From Halostagnicola sp. A56 (GTDB lineage: Archaea > Halobacteriota > Halobacteria > Halobacteriales > Natrialbaceae): a stretch of DNA of 64,000 nt. Positions within the stretch are counted from its first letter, which is position 1; each line of letters starts with the position of its first letter. The notes beneath the pieces are model-generated. The model was not told where the DNA came from. It saw nothing but the letters and a program-made list of their open reading frames with translations, and made no database searches. Positions 7,787 through 15,172 of the stretch are shown in pieces. Both the position numbers and the translations under genes were made by a program. The stretch covers positions 186,001 through 250,000 of the forward strand of contig NZ_JMIP02000020.1 in NCBI RefSeq assembly GCF_000691505.1, given 5' to 3'.

Positions 7787-9340
7787 TCACCCCCCTATCG
7801 TCTTCGAGACCCACCCGGTCGCTCCGCTCGGGAACGCGTCCGATGGTTCTTCGGGCTGAGTGGTTCCCTCGCCGTCGATTGCTCGCACGATGACATCGTG
7901 AGCGCCATCGGCTTCGAACTCGTAACGCCACTGTCGCCAGACGTCGTTCCCAGGGATTGGTTCCGAGAGTTCCGCGTCCTGCCAGGTTTTGCCCCCATTT
8001 GTCGAGACTTCCACGCTCTCGATGCCACGCGTTCCGGCGTACGCGTGGCCCACAACCTCGATATTTCCGTTGTCGAGCGTGGAGTCACTCCAGAGTTTGG
8101 CGACGGTATTTACTGGGCCGGTGCCGTGCCAGCCGCGTTGTTCCCAGTAGCCGTCCATCTCCTCGTTCAGGAGTTCGATCTCGGTAAGCCACTTGACGTT
8201 CGTTTCGCCCCAGTGGCCCGGGATTAGAATGCGCACCGGATGGCCGTGGGATTGAGGGAGCGGTCGACCGTTCATCTCCCACGCGAGGAATCCGTCCTCG
8301 AGAGCCTCGATCGGGAACTGGACGAAGTAATCGTCCGCCGCGTGGAGCATCGCACACCCACACTTCCCTCCGGGGTCAGCTTCCGCTAAGAGGGGCTTGA
8401 TCGGTGTTCCGGTCCATACAGCGTTGTCAAGCTTTTTGCCGTTCAGGCTCTCGCCGACACACCGTAGCGTAATGAACCGCCGCTCGATCGGCATATCCGC
8501 CAGTTCGTCGAAGGTAATTGTTACATCGTCGCCGACTTCTCCCGTGATCGTCAGCGACCAATCTTCGGGCGAGATGGCAGGATCGAACGTCGCTATGTCG
8601 ACGTTGTAGAACTCGTCCAACGAACTCACGAGCCCCGGGATGTCGCCGCGAACGTCGAGGGACTTCTCTTCGGCCTCCTGTATTAGCGTGGACACCTCCT
8701 CATCGATCTCCTGCGTCCCGATGTCGGTGGTCGTCACCAACCGGCCAAGGCCGAGAGAGATGCCGATGAAGGCGAGGGCACCCGCGCTCGAGACAAGAAC
8801 ACGCCGTCGCGACGGGTCCGTGCCAGATGCGGAGAGCGGCGCGGCGCCCACGGCGGTAAGTACCGTCACGGGTCCGGCGGCTCCGACCGCGAGTACCGGG
8901 TCGGCAGTAATCGAGGCAACCATGCTCCACGTCAGGATGCCGGCCAGGCCACTCCCGATCGCAGGGCGGCCGACTCGTCGAGCAACGTAGAGTCCAACCG
9001 TTGCAGCGCTTGCGAACAGTCCGGTTGCTATGAGGACGGACAGACCGATGTGCAGGAGATGTCCCTGTTCGCCGACGTTCTGAATCACGAACGCAACGAT
9101 CTCGCCCGGCGTCAATCGGACGACCGCATCATCAATCGGTGCGACGACGAACCGTCTCGTGTATCCAGCGACTGCGTACGATCCGGCCACACCCGTGATT
9201 CCGGCGAGGAGGACGAACAGAAAGTCGATACCTGAGGGAAATTCGTCGTTTCGAATGCGCTCGGTCATTATCTGGGTTTCCGGTATTGGCAGGTCCCCGT
9301 CATCGTCTCTCGTCTCGTCATCCGTAGAGCCATCGTCCAT
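7787..9340 (-). CDS. Membrane-anchored molybdopterin oxidoreductase (sulfite oxidase family)
   Basis: From the ATG at 9340 the product has 517 residues. The N-terminal ~200 residues carry four or five membrane helices. A twin-arginine-like RRRVLVSSAGALAFIG helix precedes the catalytic domain. The molybdopterin domain contains the ligand cysteine in ITLRCVGESLNGK (Cys294) and the SHGHPVRILIPGHWG region, and a Mo-cofactor dimerisation domain follows with GHAYAGTRGIESVEVSTNGG. It probably oxidises or reduces a small oxyanion or sulfoxide at the outer face; the substrate is unknown. The start is uncertain: 9268 is a shorter option, and the frame extends to 9451. Confidence 0.85.
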   Translation of the reverse strand: MDDGSTDDETRDDDGDLPIPETQIMTERIRNDEFPSGIDFLFVLLAGITGVAGSYAVAGYTRRFVVAPIDDAVVRLTPGEIVAFVIQNVGEQGHLLHIGLSVLIATGLFASAATVGLYVARRVGRPAIGSGLAGILTWSMVASITADPVLAVGAAGPVTVLTAVGAAPLSASGTDPSRRRVLVSSAGALAFIGISLGLGRLVTTTDIGTQEIDEEVSTLIQEAEEKSLDVRGDIPGLVSSLDEFYNVDIATFDPAISPEDWSLTITGEVGDDVTITFDELADMPIERRFITLRCVGESLNGKKLDNAVWTGTPIKPLLAEADPGGKCGCAMLHAADDYFVQFPIEALEDGFLAWEMNGRPLPQSHGHPVRILIPGHWGETNVKWLTEIELLNEEMDGYWEQRGWHGTGPVNTVAKLWSDSTLDNGNIEVVGHAYAGTRGIESVEVSTNGGKTWQDAELSEPIPGNDVWRQWRYEFEADGAHDVIVRAIDGEGTTQPEEPSDAFPSGATGWVSKTIGG

Positions 9341-9470
9341 CGAACCGGCGTCGCGCCTGTTGTCGGCACAGGTGACCAGTTTGAGAGACGTGATTCGATC
9401 TGCGCCGCTTGAACGCACCTTGCTTGTCTTCCATTGCTCACCACCGACCAAGCTAAAGTCAGCCGTAGGG

Positions 9471-9480
9471 AAGTATATTT
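9471..9480 (-). promoter_or_regulatory. TATA box of the molybdopterin oxidoreductase operon
   Basis: On the minus strand this reads AAATATACTT in an AT-rich pocket. Transcription would start about 26 bases downstream, near 9450, leaving a leader of roughly 110 bases before the ATG at 9340. Confidence 0.5.
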
Positions 9481-9580
9481 TTCAAGAAGGATACAAGATC
9501 GGTGAGAGTTCCGTTGAAGATTACTGCAAAATCTATACAAAATCGAGGCGGGACGAGCGCTTTACAGGAGCGGACGGAAT

Positions 9581-9742
9581 GTGGACCTACGAAATCGAGG
9601 GATTTTGCCAGAACTCGAGGGAAGAATCCGCTTAGAGCAACAATTGCGGCGAAAGCGAAAAGAAGCGAAAGAAGAACTCGAGGAGATTGAAGCAGATCTC
9701 GAAGAGGAACTCGAGAACCGCGAGACAGAAGGCCCCACATGA
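9581..9742 (+). CDS. Small charged coiled-coil protein
   Basis: This is a 53-residue protein starting at GTG, with CAGGAG about ten bases upstream. It is nearly pure charged helix (RLEQQLRRKRKEAKEELEEI, ADLEEELENRETEG). Its TGA overlaps the ATG of the next gene in an ATGA junction, supporting real translation. Such short helical proteins are common in haloarchaeal proviruses and integrated plasmids; no function is known. Confidence 0.6.
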   Translation: MDLRNRGILPELEGRIRLEQQLRRKRKEAKEELEEIEADLEEELENRETEGPT

Positions 9743-9996
9743 GTAAAGTACAATCAACCGACTGCGGCACGGAACAGACCGAGACTATCAGCGTCGGCAC
9801 GACCGCCGAGCGGCTGGGCGTCTCGACGACGTCGGACGTCTCGAAAGCCGCCTCGGAATTCGAGCGCCGGAAGATTGTCACGAAAGAGCGCGGCGAGGAT
9901 GGGATGCTGGTCGATCTCAACACCGACGGCATCGAGGCGGTCCCGAAGGCCGCGGCCGAACGTGAAAAGACCGAGCAACTCATGGAGGAAATATGA
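9739..9996 (+). CDS. Small protein of a proviral-type gene cluster
   Basis: This encodes 85 residues, soluble and charged. The central part (TTAERLGVSTTSDVSKAASE, then FERRKIVTKERGEDGMLVDL) could be a degenerate winged helix, with helix, turn and beta hairpin. It overlaps the preceding gene by four bases and the following zinc-finger gene by four bases. No family is recognised. Confidence 0.65.
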   Translation: MSKVQSTDCGTEQTETISVGTTAERLGVSTTSDVSKAASEFERRKIVTKERGEDGMLVDLNTDGIEAVPKAAAEREKTEQLMEEI

Positions 9997-10199
9997 GCGA
10001 TACAACAGCCCGAACCTACCCGTGCCCGTCTCCAGACTGCGAATTCACTGCCGGCGGCACGGTCGAGCTTGCAGAACATGTGAATACCGAGCATCCAGGC
10101 GAGTTCGCGCGAGAGGACTGGCCGGATACCCCGGCCGCCTCGAACACCGATCGCGAAAGCAAGGATGACGAGGAGGATAACGATCCCGATGATGGCTGA
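9993..10199 (+). CDS. C2H2 zinc-finger protein
   Basis: This is a 68-residue protein with one finger near the N-terminus: CPSPDC, twelve residues, then HVNTEH. The tail is acidic and disordered (DDEEDNDPDDG). Single-finger proteins of this kind are frequent in haloarchaeal viruses and plasmids and probably bind nucleic acid or protein. The start overlaps the preceding gene (ATGA) and the stop overlaps the next start. Confidence 0.75.
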   Translation: MSDTTARTYPCPSPDCEFTAGGTVELAEHVNTEHPGEFAREDWPDTPAASNTDRESKDDEEDNDPDDG

Positions 10200-10497
10200 C
10201 GACCTCGAGCAGTTGAAAGAACTCGCCAGCGAGCGGTGGGGTGACCAGTGGACGATTACGCAAAAGCACTTCGCGGACGGCACGACGAAACAGACCGCGT
10301 GGCGGACGTTCGGGCCGGTCGAAACCGATGACGACGGGCAGGTGTTCGACGTCGAACGCATCCAACTCGACGGTGACGAGGCCCTTCACGACCGCGTCCA
10401 CCAGCGCAACGACGATGTCGTTGAGGTCCTCGACTACGAGATCTGCGACCCCGACGATATCTCGGGGCTCGACACTCCCGAACACACCAAAAAATAA
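10189..10497 (+). CDS. Hypothetical protein of the small-gene cluster
   Basis: This encodes 102 residues from the first of two adjacent ATG codons at 10189 and 10192, with GAGGAGG a dozen bases upstream. It is acidic with predicted mixed secondary structure (WTITQKHFADGTTKQTAWRT, then VFDVERIQLDGDEALHDRVH). It ends ten bases before a convergent zinc-ribbon gene and has no recognised domain. It forms a four-gene overlapping chain with the three genes before it. Confidence 0.65.
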   Translation: MMADDLEQLKELASERWGDQWTITQKHFADGTTKQTAWRTFGPVETDDDGQVFDVERIQLDGDEALHDRVHQRNDDVVEVLDYEICDPDDISGLDTPEHTKK

Positions 10498-10510
10498 GGT
10501 GTTTCGAGAG

Positions 10511-10675
10511 CTATTCTCGGATGAATTCCCGGTGACAATCGTCACAAAGCGTGTTGACCGTCTTTGTGCCGGTGTCGTCGGGAATTTGGAACGCTCCAGA
10601 CCAGTCCCGTATGTTGTCAAACATCCTGTGGAAGGTTCGTTGACAACCGGGGCAGGTCCATTCGTAGTCTGACAT
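10511..10675 (-). CDS. 54-residue zinc-ribbon protein
   Basis: The minus strand encodes a compact protein with CPGC near residue 8 and CDDCH near residue 45, a typical two-knuckle zinc ribbon spaced by about 35 residues. Between the knuckles lies RDWSGAFQIPDDTG. It is convergent with the small-gene chain and has an AT-rich stretch upstream that could hold a promoter. It resembles small zinc-ribbon proteins of haloarchaeal mobile elements; no function is known. Confidence 0.6.
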   Translation of the reverse strand: MSDYEWTCPGCQRTFHRMFDNIRDWSGAFQIPDDTGTKTVNTLCDDCHREFIRE

Positions 10676-10770
10676 CGTTTTATTCTCCGTAGGATTTCAC
10701 GCTTCTACGCTTCCTCCTACATTCAGTAGTACACACTATGGGTACTTAATGTATTCGCAATAGTGCAACG

Positions 10771-10802
10771 TTACAATAGCAAAATCACAACAGTTATTGT
10801 AA
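10771..10802. promoter_or_regulatory. Inverted repeat upstream of the winged-helix gene (putative operator)
   Basis: The perfect 8-base arms TTACAATA (10771-10778) and TATTGTAA (10795-10802) are separated by 16 AT-rich bases; the ninth position is mismatched and the tenth pairs again. The right arm ends 19 bases before the ATG at 10822. The placement suits a dimeric regulator controlling its own promoter. Confidence 0.5.
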
Positions 10803-10821
10803 TGGCCGTGAATGAGTAGAT

Positions 10822-11112
10822 ATGGGAGACTCAGAGATCGACGCCGATGCGGTCGTGGACTTGCTCGCACCAGAAGGGAAGCTTCGGATCGTGGTCGCGG
10901 TCCTCGAGGAGTCGGGTGACGAGTTCAACCCGGCCCGGATCTACGAGCACGACGGCGTCTCAAAGGACGCATGGTACCGCTACCGGGATGACTTAGAGGC
11001 CGCCGGCTTGCTCGAGGAGGCGGGCTCGATCGGGAACAGCCCGCTGTATCGCGTTCCAGACGGCCTGATCGCGAACAACCTTCGAGCAGCGTTCGAGGGC
11101 GCGAGTAATTGA
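10822..11112 (+). CDS. Winged-helix DNA-binding protein
   Basis: This 96-residue protein looks like a winged helix throughout: an initial helix GKLRIVVAVLEESG, a recognition region IYEHDGVSKDAWYRYRDDL and a wing with GSIGNSPLYRV. It resembles small haloarchaeal regulators found in integrated elements. The inverted repeat just upstream could be its own operator. Nothing in the sequence suggests a ligand. Confidence 0.75.
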   Translation: MGDSEIDADAVVDLLAPEGKLRIVVAVLEESGDEFNPARIYEHDGVSKDAWYRYRDDLEAAGLLEEAGSIGNSPLYRVPDGLIANNLRAAFEGASN

Positions 11113-11218
11113 ACGGCAGATAATAACGTACCACGAGACTGTTTCGGCTCTTCGATGGAGATCGGTATCAACAACTCCTACGGAAGAGCGATCCCTATTA
11201 TGTGATTATTCGCGATGG

Positions 11219-11983
11219 TCATCTTGAAAGTTGCACAGTCACTCGCCGCTTATATTCTTGTATTCGATCGGAATCTGCGTGTTTACTGGCTGTAACCTCC
11301 CATTCACCAGAATCGCCTGCTTGAAGGCGGCTTAGTCCATCACGTCGCCAGTCGACAAGCTCGTTACTGTCGTAGAAGTTGATGTGTACGTAGATACGGG
11401 TTAATTCTTTGCCAGCAGTATTCTCAACACGCCCAGAGACAGTCGGTTGGGATGTCTTGAGATTAGCAGACTCGTTGGTTACAGTGACTTCATCGTCATT
11501 TAATGGTGTTAGGGGATCAACTCGGACTGTCGAAGTCACACCAAAGCGGTTGATCCGATCCGGGTCGTTGACGTGAGTTGGTGCAACCGCGATTTCAGCA
11601 TACTCACCGTTGCTGAGGAAACGCGGCATCGTCCAGCTACTCCCAATCTGGGTATCCCCGTCATAGAAATCGACTGAGAAATCAATATCTGCAATTTCAT
11701 CGTTTCGGGTGTTTTCAACTGTTCCGATAACCCCAGCACGGGAGATAGCCGGATGCTCCTCCCAATGGATATCGCTGACCTGAACACCGCGATCGATGTA
11801 CCCCTCAAATGTCTCACCGACCTTGATATAGTGAACCTCATCATTTTCCTCATACCCAACTGAACTGGTGGATTCGTTTTCAGGGCTGTTGTTCGAGTTG
11901 TCTGATTCGTCGCTGGTCTCGTTACTTAAGCAACCAGAGATCGCAATGACTGCCCCGGAAGTCAGCAATGATCTTCGTCTCAT
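11219..11983 (-). CDS. Tat-type lipoprotein with two FxLYD-like domains
   Basis: This 254-residue protein has a twin-arginine start ([11 protein letters not shown]), a short hydrophobic stretch and a lipobox ISGC, so it is probably exported folded and lipid-anchored. After a serine/asparagine/glutamate linker come two beta-sandwich repeats of about 100 residues each, seen from [20 protein letters not shown] and [20 protein letters not shown]; both recall the FxLYD family. The gene is AT-richer than average and belongs to the accessory region. No partner is evident. Confidence 0.75.
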   Translation of the reverse strand: MRRRSLLTSGAVIAISGCLSNETSDESDNSNNSPENESTSSVGYEENDEVHYIKVGETFEGYIDRGVQVSDIHWEEHPAISRAGVIGTVENTRNDEIADIDFSVDFYDGDTQIGSSWTMPRFLSNGEYAEIAVAPTHVNDPDRINRFGVTSTVRVDPLTPLNDDEVTVTNESANLKTSQPTVSGRVENTAGKELTRIYVHINFYDSNELVDWRRDGLSRLQAGDSGEWEVTASKHADSDRIQEYKRRVTVQLSR

Positions 11984-12021
11984 ATCTATGTATTTTCACA
12001 CATTTTGATAATATTTGGCTA

Positions 12022-12321
12022 CTCGGTCTCGAGATGCGACCCGTCGACCCGAAAAAGTACGTCCCCCGGTTCTGTTCTGAACTCGAACTCTCCGAAGAGG
12101 TCCAGACGAAAGCCAACGAAATAATCGAGAAGACGGCCGAAGAAGGCCTCCTCTCGGGCAAATCACCGACCGGGTACGCCGCGGCCGCGATCTACGCTGC
12201 CTCGCTGCTCTGTAACGAGAAAAAGACCCAGCGCGAAGTCGCAGACGTCGCGCAGGTCACGGAAGTCACTATCCGGAACCGCTATCAGGAACAGATCGAA
12301 GCGATGGGGATCCACGGGTAA
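12022..12321 (+). pseudogene. tfb: C-terminal fragment of transcription factor B (TFB)
   Basis: From about [20 protein letters not shown] onwards the frame matches the second cyclin repeat of archaeal TFB to its normal end, including the promoter-contact helix [20 protein letters not shown] and the terminal IEAMGIHG. A full TFB has about 320 residues with a zinc ribbon and two cyclin repeats; only about 98 remain. Sequence before 12020 is AT-rich and unrelated, so the gene was cut there. The ATG at 12034 could give a 95-residue product. Whether it is expressed is unknown. Confidence 0.85.
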
Positions 12322-12406
12322 ACCGCTCACTCCGTATTTTTCCGCGAGTCGCCGACCGTCACCCAGCACCAGCCACGATTCGGTCGCCGGCTCGCTACTC
12401 GCCCGA

Positions 12407-13057
12407 TCAGTCGTCTTTGCCGACGCTGATGACCTGCAACAGTGAGTAGACCGGGACGCCGTCGATCTCCTCGACGCCCTGCTTGTCGGCGAGGACGACA
12501 CACGCAAGCGGGTCGCCGCCGTCGGCACGGATCGCCTCGATGGTCTCGCGCATCGTCGTCCCGCTCGTGATGGTGTCGTCGACGATGTAACACTCCCGAT
12601 CGCGAATCGTCGCGAAGTTCCGGGAGAACATTCCGCCGAGTTCGTCCAGGTCGCCTTCCTCCCACTGGTGTTTCGCGGGCGTGTATGTCGCGAGGTCGGT
12701 CTCGAGCTCTCGAGCGACCAGCGTCGCGATCGGGCCGCCGGCCTTCTCGATTCCGATCGTGAGGTCGACGTCTTCGCCGTGTTTCGCGAGGAGGTCGGCC
12801 ATCGCGGACGCGATCGATTCCATGCGCCCGCTGTCGCGGCCGATCGCGGACCAGTCGACGTGGATGTCCTGCGGTCCGTTTCCTGTCGGTCCATTTGACT
12901 GTCCCGTACCCGTCGGCTGGGGCGTCGTATCGCTTCGCTCGACGAGCCAGCTTGCAGTTTCCCGGGAGACGTTCAGTTCGTCCGCGATTTCGCCTTTCGA
13001 CAGCCCGCGCGTCGCGAGCTCCGATGCGCTCTCAATGAGGTCGTCGACGTTTTTCAT
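12407..13057 (-). CDS. gfcR: GfcR-type transcriptional regulator (PRTase-like)
   Basis: This 216-residue protein is read from ATG 13057, which gives the family start MKNVDDLIESASELATRGLS; a longer frame to 13159 lacks similarity. An N-terminal helix-turn-helix (KGEIADELNVSRETASWLVE, about 21-40) is followed by a linker and an orotate-phosphoribosyltransferase-like domain with the PRPP loop YIVDDTITSGTT (157-168). In Haloferax the homologue activates genes of semiphosphorylative Entner-Doudoroff glycolysis, presumably sensing a phosphorylated sugar. It is convergent with the TFB fragment. Confidence 0.88.
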   Translation of the reverse strand: MKNVDDLIESASELATRGLSKGEIADELNVSRETASWLVERSDTTPQPTGTGQSNGPTGNGPQDIHVDWSAIGRDSGRMESIASAMADLLAKHGEDVDLTIGIEKAGGPIATLVARELETDLATYTPAKHQWEEGDLDELGGMFSRNFATIRDRECYIVDDTITSGTTMRETIEAIRADGGDPLACVVLADKQGVEEIDGVPVYSLLQVISVGKDD

Positions 13058-13160
13058 ATGTGTGGTGATTTGGGCCCCGTTTTTATAGGCGTATCGTCGT
13101 TCCCGAATGCGGCCGTTACCCGATTCGGTCGCGGGCGGTCGAAGGGTGACTGGGCGCAAG

Positions 13161-13166
13161 TTATAT
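13161..13166 (+). promoter_or_regulatory. TATA box of phoU
   Basis: TTATAT is centred about 27 bases before the ATG at 13191, so transcription should start at or within a base or two of the start codon, giving a leaderless mRNA. Confidence 0.65.
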
Positions 13167-13190
13167 CCCTGCCCGGAATGGTGCCAGCAT

Positions 13191-13862
13191 ATGGCCAGAA
13201 ACTCCTATCAGGATAAGCTCTCGGAGCTTCGAGAGGACGTGTGCTACATGGGCGAGGTCGTGATGGAACGACTCCGAATGGGACTCGACGCCCTCGAGCA
13301 GAAAGACGACGAGCTCGCACAGGAACTGATCGAAGGCGACGGGGAGATAAACCGGATGTACCTCGACTTAGAGCAGGACTGTATCGACCTGCTCGCGTTA
13401 CAACAGCCAGTCGCGAGCGACCTCCGATTCATCGCGGCGTCGTTCAAGATCATCACAGACCTAGAGCGCGTCGCGGACCTCGCCGTGAACCTCGGCGAGT
13501 ACAGCCTCGAGGCCGAACAGGACCTCTTTCCGGACGTCGACGTACAGGCGATGGGCGAACTGACCCTCGAGATGGTCGACGACGCGGTCACGGCCTACGA
13601 CGACGAGGACGTCGAGGCGTGTTACGCCCTCGCCGCTCGAGACGACGAACTCGACGAGTTCGCAGAACGGGCGAGCGAAATCGTCGTTCGCGACCTGATC
13701 GAACGCGAACTCGACTCGCCCGACGAAGTCGAGACGATCCTGCAGGACGTGTCCCGGCTTCTCCTGACGATTCGGGACCTAGAGCGCGTCGGCGATCACG
13801 CGGTCAACATCGCCGCGCGAACGGTCTACATGGTCGAAAACGACGACGAACTCATCTACTGA
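13191..13862 (+). CDS. phoU: PhoU-type phosphate regulatory protein
   Basis: This encodes 223 residues in two similar three-helix halves. Each half carries the PhoU signature: DLRFIAASFKIITDLERVADLAVNL... (about 78-100) and LLTIRDLERVGDHAVNIAAR (about 195-214), with the metal-binding E/DxxxD pattern. Length and layout are normal. PhoU links phosphate uptake by the Pst ABC transporter to signalling; no pst genes lie in this window. The start at 13191 is favoured by the TATA box 27 bases upstream. Confidence 0.93.
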   Translation: MARNSYQDKLSELREDVCYMGEVVMERLRMGLDALEQKDDELAQELIEGDGEINRMYLDLEQDCIDLLALQQPVASDLRFIAASFKIITDLERVADLAVNLGEYSLEAEQDLFPDVDVQAMGELTLEMVDDAVTAYDDEDVEACYALAARDDELDEFAERASEIVVRDLIERELDSPDEVETILQDVSRLLLTIRDLERVGDHAVNIAARTVYMVENDDELIY

Positions 13863-13999
13863 GGGACACAGCCGACCGGACGGGTAACAGTCAGCTCGGC
13901 GAATTCGGACAGCGCCACGCCGTCGCTCGGGGTCGAGTATCAGTTTCATTGAGAGACACACCCGCACAGCTATCAGTTCGGTCCTCGAGGAGGATTCGT

Positions 14000-14230
14000 A
14001 TGAGCGATCGAAACGCCATCGAAGAACTCGAGGCGCGACTCGGTTTCGTCCCTCGCAGACGTTTGATACTCGGTATCGTTCTCCTGATCCCACCGTTTAC
14101 GATTTTGGGTGTCGCCTTGCTCGGGTACGAGCTCATACGAGCGGGAAAGCCCCTCCGTGAGGCCGAAAACGAGCGGCTCATCGGTCCAGACCCTGGGAAC
14201 GAAGATATTTCGGCGGAATACGAAAACTAA
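14000..14230 (+). CDS. Small membrane protein
   Basis: This is a 76-residue protein with a clear Shine-Dalgarno (GAGGAGG) eight bases before the ATG. A hydrophilic start (MSDRNAIEELEARLGFVP) leads to a long hydrophobic stretch (LILGIVLLIPPFTILGVALL) and a charged tail. It could be one long or two short helices. No family is recognised. It lies downstream of phoU but 137 bases away. Confidence 0.6.
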   Translation: MSDRNAIEELEARLGFVPRRRLILGIVLLIPPFTILGVALLGYELIRAGKPLREAENERLIGPDPGNEDISAEYEN

Positions 14231-14502
14231 CGCTGTAGTGCCTTGCTCTCCTCGAGTTCACCGATTCACGTTTGACTGGTTCGACGAGTCCGTTCGACTC
14301 GTTGATATACAGATGCTTTACAGCCGCATATAGAAAAACCCTCTCACGGTCCTCGGCGAGTTGTTACAATTTTCCGGTGGTCTCTCTCGCAATCTCCCAG
14401 AAGAATTTTCGTCTGTCCGTCCCGTATACTTGTAGCCTCGGTACTGCGAACAATTGATCAGCACCTCTCCCCGTCTACATTATTCCCAGCCTGAAACAGT
14501 AG

Positions 14503-14508
14503 TTATAT
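14503..14508 (+). promoter_or_regulatory. TATA box of a putative small RNA gene
   Basis: TTATAT is preceded by a purine-rich CTGAAACAG that could act as BRE. Twenty-six bases downstream lies 14532, two bases before the first base-paired position of the structured region at 14534. Confidence 0.5.
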
Positions 14509-14533
14509 GACACTACGGCACGGTAGACCAAAT

Positions 14534-14640
14534 GGAAGCCAAAACTCCACGGAAGGGGGCGTTCGCATTGAAATGCCCCGGGTGGTAAGAGCACCCGAGA
14601 CGTGGCTTCCGAACCCGTCAAGGGTCAGTTGCCATGATTG
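14534..14640 (+). ncRNA. Candidate free-standing structured RNA
   Basis: An 8-bp closing stem GGAAGCCA/TGGCTTCC (14534-14541 with 14603-14610) encloses two hairpins: GGGGC/GCCCC at 14556-14560/14575-14579, with a nested alternative GCAT-TGAA-ATGC, and GGGTG/CACCC at 14580-14584/14592-14596 with loop GTAAGAG. A further ACCC/GGGT hairpin follows at about 14612-14625. The closed part is 77 bases, tRNA-sized, but has no TPsiC arm or anticodon. A TATA box is correctly placed upstream. It could be a regulatory or guide RNA, or a relic of an insertion-sequence end. No known family is recognised. Confidence 0.45.
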
Positions 14641-14737
14641 GATATCTTCTCCGCGGGCTTAAACATCCCGTCCGACAGACGAATCGAAGTCGAGTACCGC
14701 TCGTTATCGCCTCTGCGCTCGGAGGTGAACACAAGCC

Positions 14738-15073
14738 ATGACGGGGACGGACAGGCTAGTCCTCGAGATCGTCCGAACGCTCGAGAGCCACGGCCTGCCG
14801 CGAGACGCCTACCAGCTCGGCAAGGAGTTCGATCCCGAGGCACTGGCCCGGCTGGTCGAATCGGGTGGCGACGCGGTCGAAGTTCGTCTCGAGATTCACG
14901 GAATCCCCCTCGTCGTAACCGAGTCGGCGGTCCGAATCCGAGAGGAGGAATCGTCGTCTCCGCCGACCTGTCCGCACTGTCGGGCTCCCATAACTGCGAT
15001 CGTTCAACTCGTTCCGACTCATCACAACGCCTACCCCTGTGGGTGTCGGCTCGCGCGGGACACGCTCGAGTAA
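14738..15073 (+). CDS. HalOD1-like domain protein with C-terminal zinc-binding cysteines
   Basis: This encodes 111 residues. Residues 1-70 resemble the haloarchaeal HalOD1 output domain (LGKEFDPEALARLVESGGDA, then VEVRLEIHGIPLVVTESAVR). The C-terminus adds CPHC at about 80 and a CGCR pair near 103, likely a zinc site. HalOD1 is usually found as an output module of two-component-type proteins; here it stands alone. The gene follows the candidate RNA by about 100 bases, so the RNA might also be its leader. Confidence 0.65.
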   Translation: MTGTDRLVLEIVRTLESHGLPRDAYQLGKEFDPEALARLVESGGDAVEVRLEIHGIPLVVTESAVRIREEESSSPPTCPHCRAPITAIVQLVPTHHNAYPCGCRLARDTLE

Positions 15074-15172
15074 TCTCGGTGCTATGCGAGGTCGGGCGAC
15101 AGGATCACCGGAGCGACCGACGGCCGAGAAAAACCGTCGGTACTTAGGTTATGTCTCACGAACCCAACCTGT

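Noticed and set aside
14507-14662. 51-codon frame over the structured RNA candidate
   Set aside because: Its ATG lies upstream of the predicted transcription start and the product is basic and serine-rich, unlike haloarchaeal proteins; the base pairing explains the sequence better. A TnpB tail was considered but no zinc-finger or DDE motif was found.
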